NCBI GenBank assembly: GCA_023653075.1
Contig: JAMNXQ010000020.1
Location: 1 to 39,372 of the forward strand
DNA: 39,372 nt
Reading direction: 5' to 3'
Source: Algoriphagus sp.
GTDB lineage: Bacteria; Bacteroidota; Bacteroidia; Cytophagales; Cyclobacteriaceae
Positions 8,008 through 16,407 of this stretch are shown here, piece after piece. The notes under the pieces were generated by a model. The model saw nothing but the letters and a program-made list of their open reading frames with translations. It ran no database searches and was not told the DNA's origin. The position numbers were made by a program, and so were the translations under genes. How positions within the stretch are numbered: the stretch's first letter is position 1; each line of letters starts with the position of its first letter.

Positions 8008-8094
8008 ACTCAAAATAGAATCGACGATTATGAAAAAAGTGTGGGTTCATTGCGTTTTTATTTCGATCAACGCTTTACGGACATTCCCGACTAA
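8008..8094 (+). pseudogene. 3' remnant of a second copy of lipoprotein gene A (A')
   Basis: In frame, these 29 codons read ...SVGSLRFYFDQRFTDIPD and stop. This aligns without gaps to the C-terminus of the intact gene (...NVGLLHFYFEHRFTDIPG, stop at 7244). The distance from this stop to the next gene's ATG is 41 bases, the same as between A and B, and the spacer bases are similar (cacttctttttttaaaactt against gacttcttttttaaaacttt). The rest of the gene (about 440 codons) is gone, and the remnant abuts the gene B terminator. Confidence 0.85.
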
Positions 8095-8135
8095 GTCCGT
8101 TTCACTTCTTTTTTTAAAACTTAAATTCTATTCCT

Positions 8136-8780
8136 ATGAAAAATGCAACCTGGTTGGCGCTCCTATTTTTCCTATCCTTTCCCAACGCGATGGCTCAAAA
8201 GCTTGATTCCATTTTGTCTAAATCTAGCTTCAGCTTTAGTTATGGACTTTCGAATGATTATAATTCTTATGATCCCATACCTATCGAAAGATATGTTGAG
8301 ATGAAGGGTAGAGGGGAGGCATTTGGCTTTGAGTACTTGTATAGACCTGCTGGAAAAAATGAGTTTGGGTTTGGGTTTTCGAAGCAGGTGAATTCGGAGG
8401 ATTATTCTTTTGTCGTTCAAACTCCAACAGCAGTAGTTTTCTTTGAAGATTACCGAATTCGAAAGGTAAAAAACTTTCATTAATTGGTATTCAGACGACA
8501 TTTTATCGAAGACAAGTTGATTGGTTCAGCAGGGCTATTTAATCTGCGGTTTAGAAATCCATATATCCAGATAAGTGGGACAGCTTCAGGTCGAACTCAA
8601 GTTTCACTTCATGATGCTCCTATAAATTCAGACTTTGGCGCTTTTGTGGGGCTGGAATACTACCATTCCCTTCGTGAAAATTTCCAAGTGGGCCTTCGTT
8701 CGCGACTTTTTTATACGAGTGGATATTCCCATTCTTTCGAGAGTTTTGAATTGACTCCTGTGCTTCGGTTTAGGTTTTAG
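8136..8780 (+). pseudogene. gene B paralogue interrupted by one stop codon (B')
   Basis: The reading frame is a close paralogue of gene B from signal peptide (MKNATWLAL) to C-terminus (ELTPVLRFRF). It is broken only by TAA at 8481-8483. At the aligned site gene B has KNFHYLLYKRHF (Tyr codon TAC), while here it reads KNFH-stop-LVFRRHF, so one C-to-A change explains the break. Downstream codons remain in frame and well conserved, which suggests a recent lesion, a read-through, or a sequencing error. A terminator follows at 8811. The N-terminal 116-residue piece and a TTG-started 98-residue piece could in principle be made separately. Confidence 0.85.
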
Positions 8781-8810
8781 GTAGGGGTTCCGTACGTTTT
8801 TTAGGTTACC

Positions 8811-8850
8811 AACGGCTATAATGACATAGTATAGCCGTTTTTATTTTTTA
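8811..8850 (+). terminator. intrinsic terminator after B'
   Basis: AACGGCTATA (8811-8820) and TATAGCCGTT (8830-8839) form a 10-bp perfect stem with a 9-base loop, followed by TTTTATTTTTT. Confidence 0.85.
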
Positions 8851-8878
8851 GCTTAAAAAGAAATATGAGTAAAAAAAA

Positions 8879-8908
8879 TTGGAAAAATAAAATTTCAATC
8901 TACCTTTG
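8879..8908 (+). promoter_or_regulatory. promoter of the padR-like operon
   Basis: TTG at 8879-8881 and TACCTTTG at 8901-8908 with exactly 19 bases between: a consensus Bacteroidota promoter. Expected start is near 8914, giving a leader of about 25 bases before the ATG at 8938. Confidence 0.75.
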
Positions 8909-8919
8909 TATTATATCAA

Positions 8920-8932
8920 TAGTATAATACTA
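8920..8932. promoter_or_regulatory. candidate operator palindrome
   Basis: TAGTAT-A-ATACTA is a perfect inverted repeat in the leader, just downstream of the predicted start site and 5 bases before the regulator ATG. A repressor bound here would block its own gene. The site is not the classical ATGT-N8-ACAT PadR operator. Confidence 0.45.
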
Positions 8933-8937
8933 ATAAT

Positions 8938-9288
8938 ATGGTAGAAGAACTGTTATCCATTTGGGAAGAGACCTACAAAAAGGGACAGCTCACGTTTTGG
9001 ATGTTTATTGCCTTAAAGCATGGGGAAAAATATGTGGATGAAATTAGATCCTTCATTCAAGAATTTTCCGAACAAACCATTTCTTATGATGAACAAAGTT
9101 TATACCGCAGCCTAAGAAAATTCCAGCATTTAGACATCGTGGAGTTTGTACTAAAGCCTGGCGCCTCCGGCCCAGAACGCAAATACTATCGCTTGACTAG
9201 TTCAGGAGAGCAGCTTTTGGAGAAATTCATCGAAAGGAATATTCTATTGTTGCACTCTTCTAAAATTTCTAATCTTTTAAAATCCTAA
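8938..9288 (+). CDS. PadR-family-like winged-helix transcriptional regulator
   Basis: Small 116-residue DNA-binding protein. The pattern is that of the PadR N-terminal domain (PF03551): an initial helix with LTFWMFIALKHG, a recognition-helix region (SYDEQSLYRSLRKFQHLDIVE), then the beta-wing with GPERKYYRLTSSGEQLLEKF, the hallmark RKYYRLT-x-G-x-xLL. Long C-terminal PadR helices are absent, so it is a short PadR (subfamily 2 type). It is followed after 3 bases by a membrane protein gene, a common PadR arrangement in which the regulator controls its membrane partner. A consensus promoter and a palindrome precede it. The ligand is unknown. Confidence 0.75.
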   Translation: MVEELLSIWEETYKKGQLTFWMFIALKHGEKYVDEIRSFIQEFSEQTISYDEQSLYRSLRKFQHLDIVEFVLKPGASGPERKYYRLTSSGEQLLEKFIERNILLLHSSKISNLLKS

Positions 9289-9291
9289 ATC

Positions 9292-9711
9292 ATGAAAATT
9301 TTAACAAACCCCATTCTACTTCGATTTATTGGAGTACTTGCCTTGTGGAATATCCTGTTCCGATTTTCCCTTTCCTATGTTCTTGAAAACGAGTATTGGA
9401 TAGGAGCTGTTTTAGCACCAGTCATTTTCTTCCTTGTCATGTATCAAACTGGTCGGTATTTTGGATTAAAGCAATGGAATGACTTACCTGTGAATATGTC
9501 ATTTACCTACCATCTTTCCAACTTCGCTGTGTTTTTCTTGGTGTCCTATGGATTTTATTTTGTAGGTCTTTTGTCAAAATACGAATCAATTAGTAGTGTA
9601 AACTATACCCTTGTTTTCTGGGGGATTGGGCTATTCGTTCATTTTCTTTACTACCGGAAGGAAATGAAAAACTCAATCAAAGGATTGGATCGAGATCAAT
9701 TGTTTGATTGA
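9292..9711 (+). CDS. hypothetical four-helix membrane protein
   Basis: 139 residues with about four hydrophobic segments (LLRFIGVLALWNILF, GAVLAPVIFFLVMY, FAVFFLVSYGFYFVGLL, TLVFWGIGLFVHFLYY). The ends are charged, with a cytoplasmic-type tail KEMKNSIKGLDRDQLFD. I do not recognise the family. It starts 3 bases after the PadR-like gene and must be co-transcribed and probably co-regulated with it. A terminator follows at 9757. Confidence 0.8.
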   Translation: MKILTNPILLRFIGVLALWNILFRFSLSYVLENEYWIGAVLAPVIFFLVMYQTGRYFGLKQWNDLPVNMSFTYHLSNFAVFFLVSYGFYFVGLLSKYESISSVNYTLVFWGIGLFVHFLYYRKEMKNSIKGLDRDQLFD

Positions 9712-9756
9712 ATTTGATTGCCTTTGGCAAGAATGAAAAGTAAAAAACTTTTGAAT

Positions 9757-9790
9757 GCAGCGGAGAAGGAAATTTCTCCGCTGTTTTTTT
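9757..9790 (+). terminator. intrinsic terminator (second copy of the 7961 type)
   Basis: GCAGCGGAGAA (9757-9767) pairs with TTCTCCGCTGT (9774-9784), followed by seven T. It shares the 17-base gaatgcagcggagaagg with the terminator after gene B. Confidence 0.85.
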
Positions 9791-9802
9791 AGGAAGCCAC
9801 CT

Positions 9803-10828
9803 CTATTCCTTCAACGAAAGTACTTGAAGCAGCAACTGCCGGCGATGGGCATAGGTGAAGTAACGCTCGATACGCGCTCGAGGAGAGGTTAGCTGGGTTT
9901 TTCCAGCCATCCAATCCTGAATCAACTGTTGCAAGGTGCTCAGCTCTTTCCGTTTGAGTAACAAGCCCGAATCCCCAATGATCTCTGGAATGGCACCTAC
10001 CGCCGACCCAATGGGCAGACAGCCACAGGCCATGGCCTCACCCAAGGCATTGGGGAAGCCCTCCGAACTGGAAAGCTGCAAATAAAATTCATGGGTATTG
10101 TAGCGCTGCACTAAGGATGCTGGGGTCTCTTTTCCTAGTACCTGAATATTGCTGGATTGGGGTTGGTAGTTGGAATCTCCCACCAAGGTAAAGCTCCACT
10201 TGGGATTATTTGCTGCCAATTTTTCAATCAAGTCGTATCCCTTAACCCGTGCACGGGCAGGAGTGGAGGTACTCGTAGCGACAGAAATAAAGCTGTGCTT
10301 CAACCGCTTCATCCCCAAGTCCTTCCAAAAATCCACATCAAATCCATTTGGAATGACCTGAATGGGGGTCTTCAAACCGGGAATCAGTTGCAGAAGCCCC
10401 TGCTTCGGATTGATCCGGTGGTCATAATTGTAGTGTTGGCTGACCAAGGCTTCGGCTACGGGCAAGATCAAGCTGCAATGGGTAAAGGAGTAGGCAGTAG
10501 CCCAAGCCAAGGGATTCTTTCGAAAGTTGCCATAGCCAATCTCCGGCATGTTGATGCAGTCGGTGCCACCAGCTTGGATGGTGCATTTTTTACCAAAAAC
10601 TCTCCCAAAAATCACCGGCAACAGGGTATGATATCCTCCAAAAAAACAGAGGTATTGACTGGTTTTTGGGAGGTACCAGAGCAATTGAAAAAATTGGAGT
10701 ACCAAGTACAAGGGGAGTTTCCAAGGTGTCTGGGTAAATTCCAGCGGTACAATCTTGGCCACAGGACGGATCATTTCCAAGTCACGTTCAATAAAGGTGG
10801 TTCGTACTGGAAACAAATACAAAATCAT
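9803..10828 (-). CDS. GT4-type glycosyltransferase
   Basis: Retaining glycosyltransferase of the GT-B fold that would transfer a sugar from a nucleotide donor, probably in cell-surface glycan synthesis; acceptor and donor are unknown. The 341-residue protein has a GT4 C-terminal half: VATSTSTPARARVKGYDLIE (a variant of the usual KG..LL block), WSFTLVGDS, and the EX7E signature region EGFPNALGEAMACGCLPIGS followed by AVGAIPEIIGDSGLL. The N-terminal half is less conserved and shorter than usual (GGYHTLLPVIFGRVFGK). It lies downstream of leuS on the same strand but beyond the leuS terminator. Confidence 0.88.
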   Translation of the reverse strand: MILYLFPVRTTFIERDLEMIRPVAKIVPLEFTQTPWKLPLYLVLQFFQLLWYLPKTSQYLCFFGGYHTLLPVIFGRVFGKKCTIQAGGTDCINMPEIGYGNFRKNPLAWATAYSFTHCSLILPVAEALVSQHYNYDHRINPKQGLLQLIPGLKTPIQVIPNGFDVDFWKDLGMKRLKHSFISVATSTSTPARARVKGYDLIEKLAANNPKWSFTLVGDSNYQPQSSNIQVLGKETPASLVQRYNTHEFYLQLSSSEGFPNALGEAMACGCLPIGSAVGAIPEIIGDSGLLLKRKELSTLQQLIQDWMAGKTQLTSPRARIERYFTYAHRRQLLLQVLSLKE

Positions 10829-10857
10829 GGGCTAGCGGACAGTTGATCGAGAAAGTT

Positions 10858-10888
10858 ACAAAAAAAAGAGCGGGATTTCCCCGCTCTT
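10858..10888 (-). terminator. intrinsic terminator of leuS
   Basis: On the minus strand AGAGCGGG and CCCGCTCT pair (10867-10874 with 10880-10887) and lead into a run of nine T (A-run at 10858-10866). It sits 20 bases past the leuS stop. Confidence 0.9.
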
Positions 10889-10906
10889 AAATCAGTTTAC
10901 AGGTGT

Positions 10907-13681
10907 TTAAACGACCAGATTCACAATTTTTCCAGGCACAATAATCACCTTTTTAGGGGCTTTTCCTTCCATCCATTTCTGAACCTGTGAATCCGCGAGG
11001 GCTGCTTTTTCGATCTCGGGAACAGTCAAGGTAAGCGGAAGGTCCAACTTGGCACGCAACTTTCCATTGATCATCACAGGATATTCAAAATTACTTTCGA
11101 CCAAATGTGCCTCCTGAAATGCAGGGAAGCTGGCCTTGGTGATGGATTCCCCATGACCAAGTAGCGCCCAGAGTTCCTCAGCGATATGTGGTGCGTAAGG
11201 GGAAACCAAAATAGCCAAAGGCTCCAATATTTCCCGTTTGTTACAACCCAAGGAAGTCAACTCATTCACACAGATCATGAAGCTGGATACCGAAGTATTG
11301 AAAGAGAAGTTGGCCATGTCCTCTTCCATCTTTTTGATAGCCTTGTGAAGGGCTTTCAGTTCTTCCTTGCTCGCGGGTGCATCACTGATCGCAAAGGGGC
11401 CGTTTTGTGGATGGTAGAGGTTCCACAGTTTTCGCAAGAATTTGTACACCCCATCGATGCCGTTGGTATTCCATGGCTTAAACTGTTCCAAGGGCCCCAA
11501 AAACATTTCGTACAAGCGGAGGGTGTCTGCCCCATAGCGCTCGATGATGTCGTCTGGGTTGACTACATTGTACTTGGACTTAGACATTTTTTCTACTTCT
11601 GCCCCACAATGGTACTTGCCATCCTCCAGGATAAATTCCGCATTGGCCAAATCAGGTCTCCAGGCCTTGAATTTTTCCAGGTTCAACTGGTCGTTGTGCA
11701 CAATATTCACATCCACATGCATCGCAGAGGTGTCGTAGGTATCCTTCAATCCAAGGGACACGAAAGAATTGCTCCCTTTGATTCGGTACACAAAATTAGA
11801 TCGACCCTGTATCATGCCTTGGTTGATCATTTTCTGGAAAGGTTCATCGATGGAGACTGCCCCAATGTCGTAAAGGAACTTGGTCCAGAAACGGGAATAC
11901 AACAGGTGTCCCGTGGCATGTTCCGATCCCCCGATGTAAAGATCCACCGCTCCCCAATAGTCTGTTTTGTCCTTATCCGCAAAAGAGTTGGTGTTACTTG
12001 GATCCATGTAGCGGAAAAAATACCAGCTTGAACCTGCCCAACCCGGCATGGTAGAAAGTTCCAAGGGGTAGGTGCCCGTTTCATTGGTATAAGTCCAATC
12101 TTTGGCTCTTCCTAGTGGAGGCTCGCCATCTTCTGTGGGTAAGTACTTATCAACCTCTGGGAGTACCAGGGGCAGGTCTTTTTCTTCGATCAGGTAGGGA
12201 AGCCCGTCCTTGAAATAGACCGGTAGTGGCTCACCCCAGTAGCGCTGTCTGGTAAAGATGGCATCCCGCATGCGGTACTGTACTTTTCCACGTCCGATCC
12301 CTTGCTTTTCCAAAAAGGCGATGGATTGGGTCATCGCCTCCTTCATCGTCAAGCCATTTAGGTTGCCCGAATTGATGATGATCCCTCCTTTTCCTGGAAA
12401 AGATCCATTTTCCATAGACCCTTCGATCACTTGGCGGATTTCCAATCCAAAATGTCTTGCAAAATTGTAATCCCGCTCGTCGTGTGCAGGAACGGCCATC
12501 ACTGCGCCTGTTCCGTAACCGGCAAGGACATAGTCTGCTATCCAAACTGGAATTTCTTCCCCATTAAATGGGTTGATGGCATAGGAACCCGTAAAGGCAC
12601 CCGAAATGGTTTTTACATCACTCATTCGGTCCCGCTCGGAACGATTTTTTGCCTGCTGAATGTAGGCTTCGGCTGTAGCTCGCTGGGCATCGGTGATCAG
12701 CTCGGCGGCCAAGTCTGACTCTGGAGCCAAGGCCAAGTAGGTTACTCCGTAAATGGTATCTACACGAGTGGTGAACACTTGGATTTTTTGGTTAGATTCT
12801 TTTACGGCAAATACTACCTCTGCGCCGATGGATTTACCAATCCAGTTGCGCTGCATCTCCTTGATGGGTTCAGACCAAGCCAGTTGATCCAGTCCTTTGA
12901 GCAATCGATCGGCATAGGCAGTGATCCGCATAGACCACTGCATCATTTTCTTACGTTCCACGGGATGTCCACCCCGCTCAGAAAATCCATCTTTTACCTC
13001 GTCGTTGGAAAGAACGGTCCCCAAGGCAGCACACCAATTGACCGTGGTCTCCGCCAGGAAGGTCAATCGGTAATGCAAGAGCATTTTTTGCTGCTCATTT
13101 GTTGAAAAGGCTTTCCACTGGGCTGCCGTGAAAGCAGGGGTATCATCGTCACAAACAGCCTTGACCTGTGCATTGCCTTCTTGTTCAAAGCGGGCAACCA
13201 AACTAGCAATCGATACCGCTTTGTCTGCTACCAAATCGTAGTAGCTCGAAAAGAGCTGCATAAAAATCCACTGGGTCCATTTGTAATAGGCTGGATCGGA
13301 AGTACGCACTTCTCGGTCCCAGTCAAAGGCAAAGCCGATATTCTTCAATTGCTCGGTGTAGCGGCTGATGTTTTGTTCGGTGGTGAGGGCAGGGTGTTGT
13401 CCCGTTTGGATGGCGTACTGCTCGGCTGGCAAGCCAAAAGAATCGTAGCCCATGGGATGGAGTACATTGAATCCCTTGAGTAACTTAAAGCGAGAGACAA
13501 TGTCAGAGGCAATGTATCCCAGTGGGTGTCCTACGTGCAGGCCTGCCCCAGAGGGATAGGGAAACATGTCCAAGGAATAGAATTTGGGGCGCTTTGGATC
13601 TACCGCTGCTTTAAAAGTTCCTTTTTCCTTCCAATTCTGCTGCCATTTCTGCTCAATCTCCCGAAAGTTGTGCTCCGCCAT
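10907..13681 (-). CDS. leuS: leucine-tRNA ligase
   Basis: Class I aminoacyl-tRNA synthetase that charges tRNA-Leu. The 924-residue protein has the HIGH-type motif HVGH at 49-52 within [17 protein letters not shown] and the KMSKS loop at about 696-700 ([16 protein letters not shown]). Between them lies the CP1 editing domain ([19 protein letters not shown] with conserved Asp residues, and [19 protein letters not shown]). The C-terminal anticodon-binding region and the tail ([18 protein letters not shown]) complete it. The length is usual for Bacteroidota LeuRS. A TATTTTTG sequence at 13725-13718 may be part of its promoter. A tRNA-Leu gene is also in this window but is not linked to it. Confidence 0.98.
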   Translation of the reverse strand: MAEHNFREIEQKWQQNWKEKGTFKAAVDPKRPKFYSLDMFPYPSGAGLHVGHPLGYIASDIVSRFKLLKGFNVLHPMGYDSFGLPAEQYAIQTGQHPALTTEQNISRYTEQLKNIGFAFDWDREVRTSDPAYYKWTQWIFMQLFSSYYDLVADKAVSIASLVARFEQEGNAQVKAVCDDDTPAFTAAQWKAFSTNEQQKMLLHYRLTFLAETTVNWCAALGTVLSNDEVKDGFSERGGHPVERKKMMQWSMRITAYADRLLKGLDQLAWSEPIKEMQRNWIGKSIGAEVVFAVKESNQKIQVFTTRVDTIYGVTYLALAPESDLAAELITDAQRATAEAYIQQAKNRSERDRMSDVKTISGAFTGSYAINPFNGEEIPVWIADYVLAGYGTGAVMAVPAHDERDYNFARHFGLEIRQVIEGSMENGSFPGKGGIIINSGNLNGLTMKEAMTQSIAFLEKQGIGRGKVQYRMRDAIFTRQRYWGEPLPVYFKDGLPYLIEEKDLPLVLPEVDKYLPTEDGEPPLGRAKDWTYTNETGTYPLELSTMPGWAGSSWYFFRYMDPSNTNSFADKDKTDYWGAVDLYIGGSEHATGHLLYSRFWTKFLYDIGAVSIDEPFQKMINQGMIQGRSNFVYRIKGSNSFVSLGLKDTYDTSAMHVDVNIVHNDQLNLEKFKAWRPDLANAEFILEDGKYHCGAEVEKMSKSKYNVVNPDDIIERYGADTLRLYEMFLGPLEQFKPWNTNGIDGVYKFLRKLWNLYHPQNGPFAISDAPASKEELKALHKAIKKMEEDMANFSFNTSVSSFMICVNELTSLGCNKREILEPLAILVSPYAPHIAEELWALLGHGESITKASFPAFQEAHLVESNFEYPVMINGKLRAKLDLPLTLTVPEIEKAALADSQVQKWMEGKAPKKVIIVPGKIVNLVV

Positions 13682-13850
13682 AATTAAAATTTTAATTGCT
13701 TTTTATGGTAATGCCTGCAAAAATAGAAAAATATGAGGGTTTTGCGTAGCAAATTTCTAAAGCTGATGAATCCTTTGGTTTACCATTTGTCAATTATTTT
13801 GGAAAGAAGGCTTCCATTTTTGTAGTTTAATGTTTCAAACTAGGCATCTC

Positions 13851-15440
13851 ATGACACCAAAAATCTTAAGTACACTTGCACTTCTGCTCGGAGTTTCCAT
13901 TGTGACTGTTGCACAAAAGAAATTCACACCCAAACAAATTGAAGCACTCAAAACGGAAGTAGCCCAAGTCGTTGAGGCCAACCACAAGCAAAGCCAGGTG
14001 ATGGTGGACAAGATTTTTAGTTTCGCGGAACTAGGATTTCAGGAAGTAGAATCCTCCAAGTACTTGACTGGCATTTTGGAAAAGCAAGGCTTTACGATCG
14101 AACGGGGAATCTCTGGGATTCCTACGGCCTGGTTTGCGACCTGGTCGAATGGTCCAGGTCCTGTGATTGCCTTAGGTTCTGATGTGGACAATATCCCCAA
14201 AGCCTCTCAGTATCCAGGGGTAGCATTCCACAAGCCCATGGTCGAAGGGGCTCCTGGCCATGGAGAAGGACACAATGCCGGTATTCCTCTCAATATCACC
14301 GCTGCGCTTGCGGTAAAGCAAATCATGGAGCGGGAAAAAATTGGGGGCACGCTCATTCTTTGGCCAGGCATCGCCGAGGAGCTAGTGGCAGCCAAGGCCT
14401 GGTTTGCCCGTGACGGCAAGTTTGACGGGGTAGACTTGTGTATTTTTACCCACGTGGCCAACAACCTTGGTGTGAGTTGGGGACAGGCAACAGGCACAGG
14501 CTTGATTTCAGTAGAATATTCGTTTTCAGGAGATGCAGCGCATTCGGCTGGCGCTCCTTGGAGAGGGAAAAGTGCTGCAGATGCTACGGAACTGATGAAT
14601 ATCGGTTGGAACTATAAACGGGAACATTTACATCCCTTGAAGCGGTCGCATTCTGTGATTACAGATGGAGGAGATCAGCCCAATGTGGTCCCATCCAAGG
14701 CCTCGATTTGGTATTATTTCCGAGACGTAAATTATACGGGCATCATGGAGATGTATGCTCAAGCAAACGATATCGCAAAGGGAGCTGCCTTGATGACGGG
14801 TACGACGATGACTTCTAAAGTATTGGGAACAGCCTGGCCGCGCCACTTCAACAAGGTGATTGCCGAAAAAATGTACCAAAACATCCAAAAGGTGGGTTTG
14901 CCTGCCTGGGATGAGAAAGATCTAACTTTGGCCAAGGCCGTTCAGCGTGAACTTGGTGCTAAAGAAGAGGGGCTAGCCACCTCCTTGGACGAACTGGGTG
15001 TGCCGCTGAAAGAACCGGTATCTGGCGGATCTGACGACATCGGAGATGTATCTTGGGTAGTTCCTACCGTGACCCTGCGCTTTCCTTCCAATATTCCGGG
15101 GCTTCCAGGTCACCACTGGAGCAATGCCATTGCTATGGCCACTCCGATTGCACACAAAGGGGTGACCGCAGGTGCGAAGGCGGAGGCGATGACCATTTTG
15201 GATTTTCTGCTTCAGCCTGAGTTGGTGGACCAAGCTTGGGATTACTTCAAGAATGTGCAAACCAAGGAGGAAACCTACAAGCCCATGATTACCAAGGAGG
15301 ATGCGCCCCCGATTTATTTGAACCGAGACATCATGAATCGTTTCCGTCCTGAATTGGAGAAGTTTTACTACGACGAAACGAGGTACGGATCTTATTTGGA
15401 GCAGTTGGGGGTAACTTACCCGACGATCAAAAAAGACTAA
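13851..15440 (+). CDS. M20-family amidohydrolase, AbgB-like, exported
   Basis: Zinc amidohydrolase of the M20D/AbgB group (p-aminobenzoyl-glutamate hydrolase subunit B and relatives), here with a signal peptide (LALLLGVSIVTVAQ). Metal-binding motifs are visible: GHGEGHNAGIPLN, the catalytic Glu pair in WPGIAEELVAAK, FTHVANN, and near the end LPGHHWSNAIAMATPIAHKG, typical of AbgB. A dimerisation lid domain sits in the middle (VEYSFSGDAAHSAGAPWRGK). An upstream in-frame ATG at 13830 exists. The candidate promoter (TTG 13799-13801, TAGTTTAA from 13823) would start transcription after it, and the signal peptide is better placed from 13851, so that start is preferred (529 residues). The true substrate is unknown. 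Confidence 0.87.
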   Translation: MTPKILSTLALLLGVSIVTVAQKKFTPKQIEALKTEVAQVVEANHKQSQVMVDKIFSFAELGFQEVESSKYLTGILEKQGFTIERGISGIPTAWFATWSNGPGPVIALGSDVDNIPKASQYPGVAFHKPMVEGAPGHGEGHNAGIPLNITAALAVKQIMEREKIGGTLILWPGIAEELVAAKAWFARDGKFDGVDLCIFTHVANNLGVSWGQATGTGLISVEYSFSGDAAHSAGAPWRGKSAADATELMNIGWNYKREHLHPLKRSHSVITDGGDQPNVVPSKASIWYYFRDVNYTGIMEMYAQANDIAKGAALMTGTTMTSKVLGTAWPRHFNKVIAEKMYQNIQKVGLPAWDEKDLTLAKAVQRELGAKEEGLATSLDELGVPLKEPVSGGSDDIGDVSWVVPTVTLRFPSNIPGLPGHHWSNAIAMATPIAHKGVTAGAKAEAMTILDFLLQPELVDQAWDYFKNVQTKEETYKPMITKEDAPPIYLNRDIMNRFRPELEKFYYDETRYGSYLEQLGVTYPTIKKD

Positions 15441-15472
15441 GCCGTTTCCTACAGCGCTTTTTATTTTTTTCC

Positions 15473-15922
15473 ATGGAAACGAATCTCCCTTTTCAGCTCC
15501 GCGAGGCCAGCCTTGCAGAGCTGTTTTGGTTACACGAACGGATAGGGGAGTTCCCCGGAAAAGCCTCGCTTTCTTTCTACGAGGAGCGCTTGCGGCATCG
15601 GGTATCACTAGCCTTGGTAGCTGTCTGGGAAGGGGACTTGGCTGGATTCAAGGTAGGTTACCAAAGCGAGCTACCTGAGACTTTTTATTCCTGGATGGGA
15701 GGGGTGAGGGCTGAGTTTCGGGGAAAAGGAATTGCTACGGCTTTGGCGGAGGAGCAGGAGCGTTGGGCCAAATCCCAGGGGTTTACCTCCGTATTTTTTA
15801 AGACGCGCAACCGCTTTCCTGGGATGATTCAGTTTGGGATCAAGCGCGGATTTAAGATCGTGGATCTTCAACCCAAAGGAGGGGTAGAGGATTACCGAAT
15901 CGTGATGCAGAAATTGCTTTGA
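15473..15922 (+). CDS. GNAT family N-acetyltransferase
   Basis: Acetyl-CoA-dependent acetyltransferase of 149 residues; substrate unknown. The fold is supported by strand SLALVAVWEGDLAGFKVGY, the acetyl-CoA-binding motif A region VRAEFRGKGIATALAEEQERW (R/Q-x-x-G-x-G/A form RGKGIA), and FKTRNRFPGMIQFGIKRGFK, the motif B segment that ends in the usual N-x-x-x-I/M-x-x-x-x-x-x-GF pattern. It follows the AbgB-like gene by 32 bases in the same direction and may be co-transcribed. Confidence 0.87.
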   Translation: METNLPFQLREASLAELFWLHERIGEFPGKASLSFYEERLRHRVSLALVAVWEGDLAGFKVGYQSELPETFYSWMGGVRAEFRGKGIATALAEEQERWAKSQGFTSVFFKTRNRFPGMIQFGIKRGFKIVDLQPKGGVEDYRIVMQKLL

Positions 15923-16037
15923 TTCGTGGGACTGATTTACTTAGGAATTAGGTAGGATCTGATTTTTCGACAAGAAAACATCAGTTTTACGGGGTGGTAT
16001 AGGATATTCTAGTTAACTTCATTAACTTGATTTTTTT

Positions 16038-16071
16038 ATGAAAAAGGAAAACAGATGAAAAAGGAAAACAA
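16038..16071 (+). repeat. 17-bp tandem duplication over a start codon
   Basis: ATGAAAAAGGAAAACAG is followed directly by ATGAAAAAGGAAAACAA. The first ATG opens a six-codon frame (MKKENR) whose TGA overlaps the second ATG (ATGA). The duplicated aaaaggaaaac also puts a purine-rich Shine-Dalgarno-like block just before the second ATG. Confidence 0.85.
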
Positions 16072-16249
16072 ACGTATGCTAGGGCTACTGCTTCTAAGTT
16101 ATTTGGGAGTTTTTATTGGAGGCTATTTTAAAATCCAAGGAAACGAGAATGCAGATTTTATTCTTGCTGGTGCGATTTTGTTTAAGCTTATCGCAGTTTT
16201 TGGGCTTCTACACTTTAACAGAAGAAAAATCCTGTCGATTTTGAGTTGA
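16055..16249 (+). CDS. small two-helix membrane protein
   Basis: 64 residues, Lys-rich N-terminus, then two hydrophobic segments (LLLLSYLGVFIGGYF and ADFILAGAILFKLIAVFGLL) joined by KIQGNEN, and a basic tail (HFNRRKILSILS). The pattern YFKI-x-N-x-NADFIL recalls the membrane helices of GldL-like proteins, but the match is weak and I do not claim it. It is alone between the GNAT gene and queE. Its start lies in a tandem duplication that makes an overlapping mini-ORF. Confidence 0.6.
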   Translation: MKKENKRMLGLLLLSYLGVFIGGYFKIQGNENADFILAGAILFKLIAVFGLLHFNRRKILSILS

Positions 16250-16407
16250 CTGGTTCAAAAATTAGAATCGAAGATATAGGGTTGAAGATATGCTGGGACA
16301 GTTTACCTCGGTCCTTTTTTAGAACTCTGATTTTCGATGCTGTTTTGCAAGTCAGCAACTACTTTTTAATTGTTTGCCTAGAGAAAAAAGCTTGAGGTGC
16401 TTAAGAA

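Noticed and set aside
10157-10846. 229-codon plus-strand frame opposite the glycosyltransferase
   Set aside because: Antisense shadow; the minus-strand frame has intact GT4 motifs.
11186-12031. 281-codon plus-strand frame opposite leuS
   Set aside because: Antisense to the conserved catalytic part of leuS, odd composition (many His, Phe, Val), no signal of its own.
14973-15608. 211-codon minus-strand frame over the AbgB-like and GNAT genes
   Set aside because: Overlaps two well-supported genes on the other strand and has a basic, low-information sequence.
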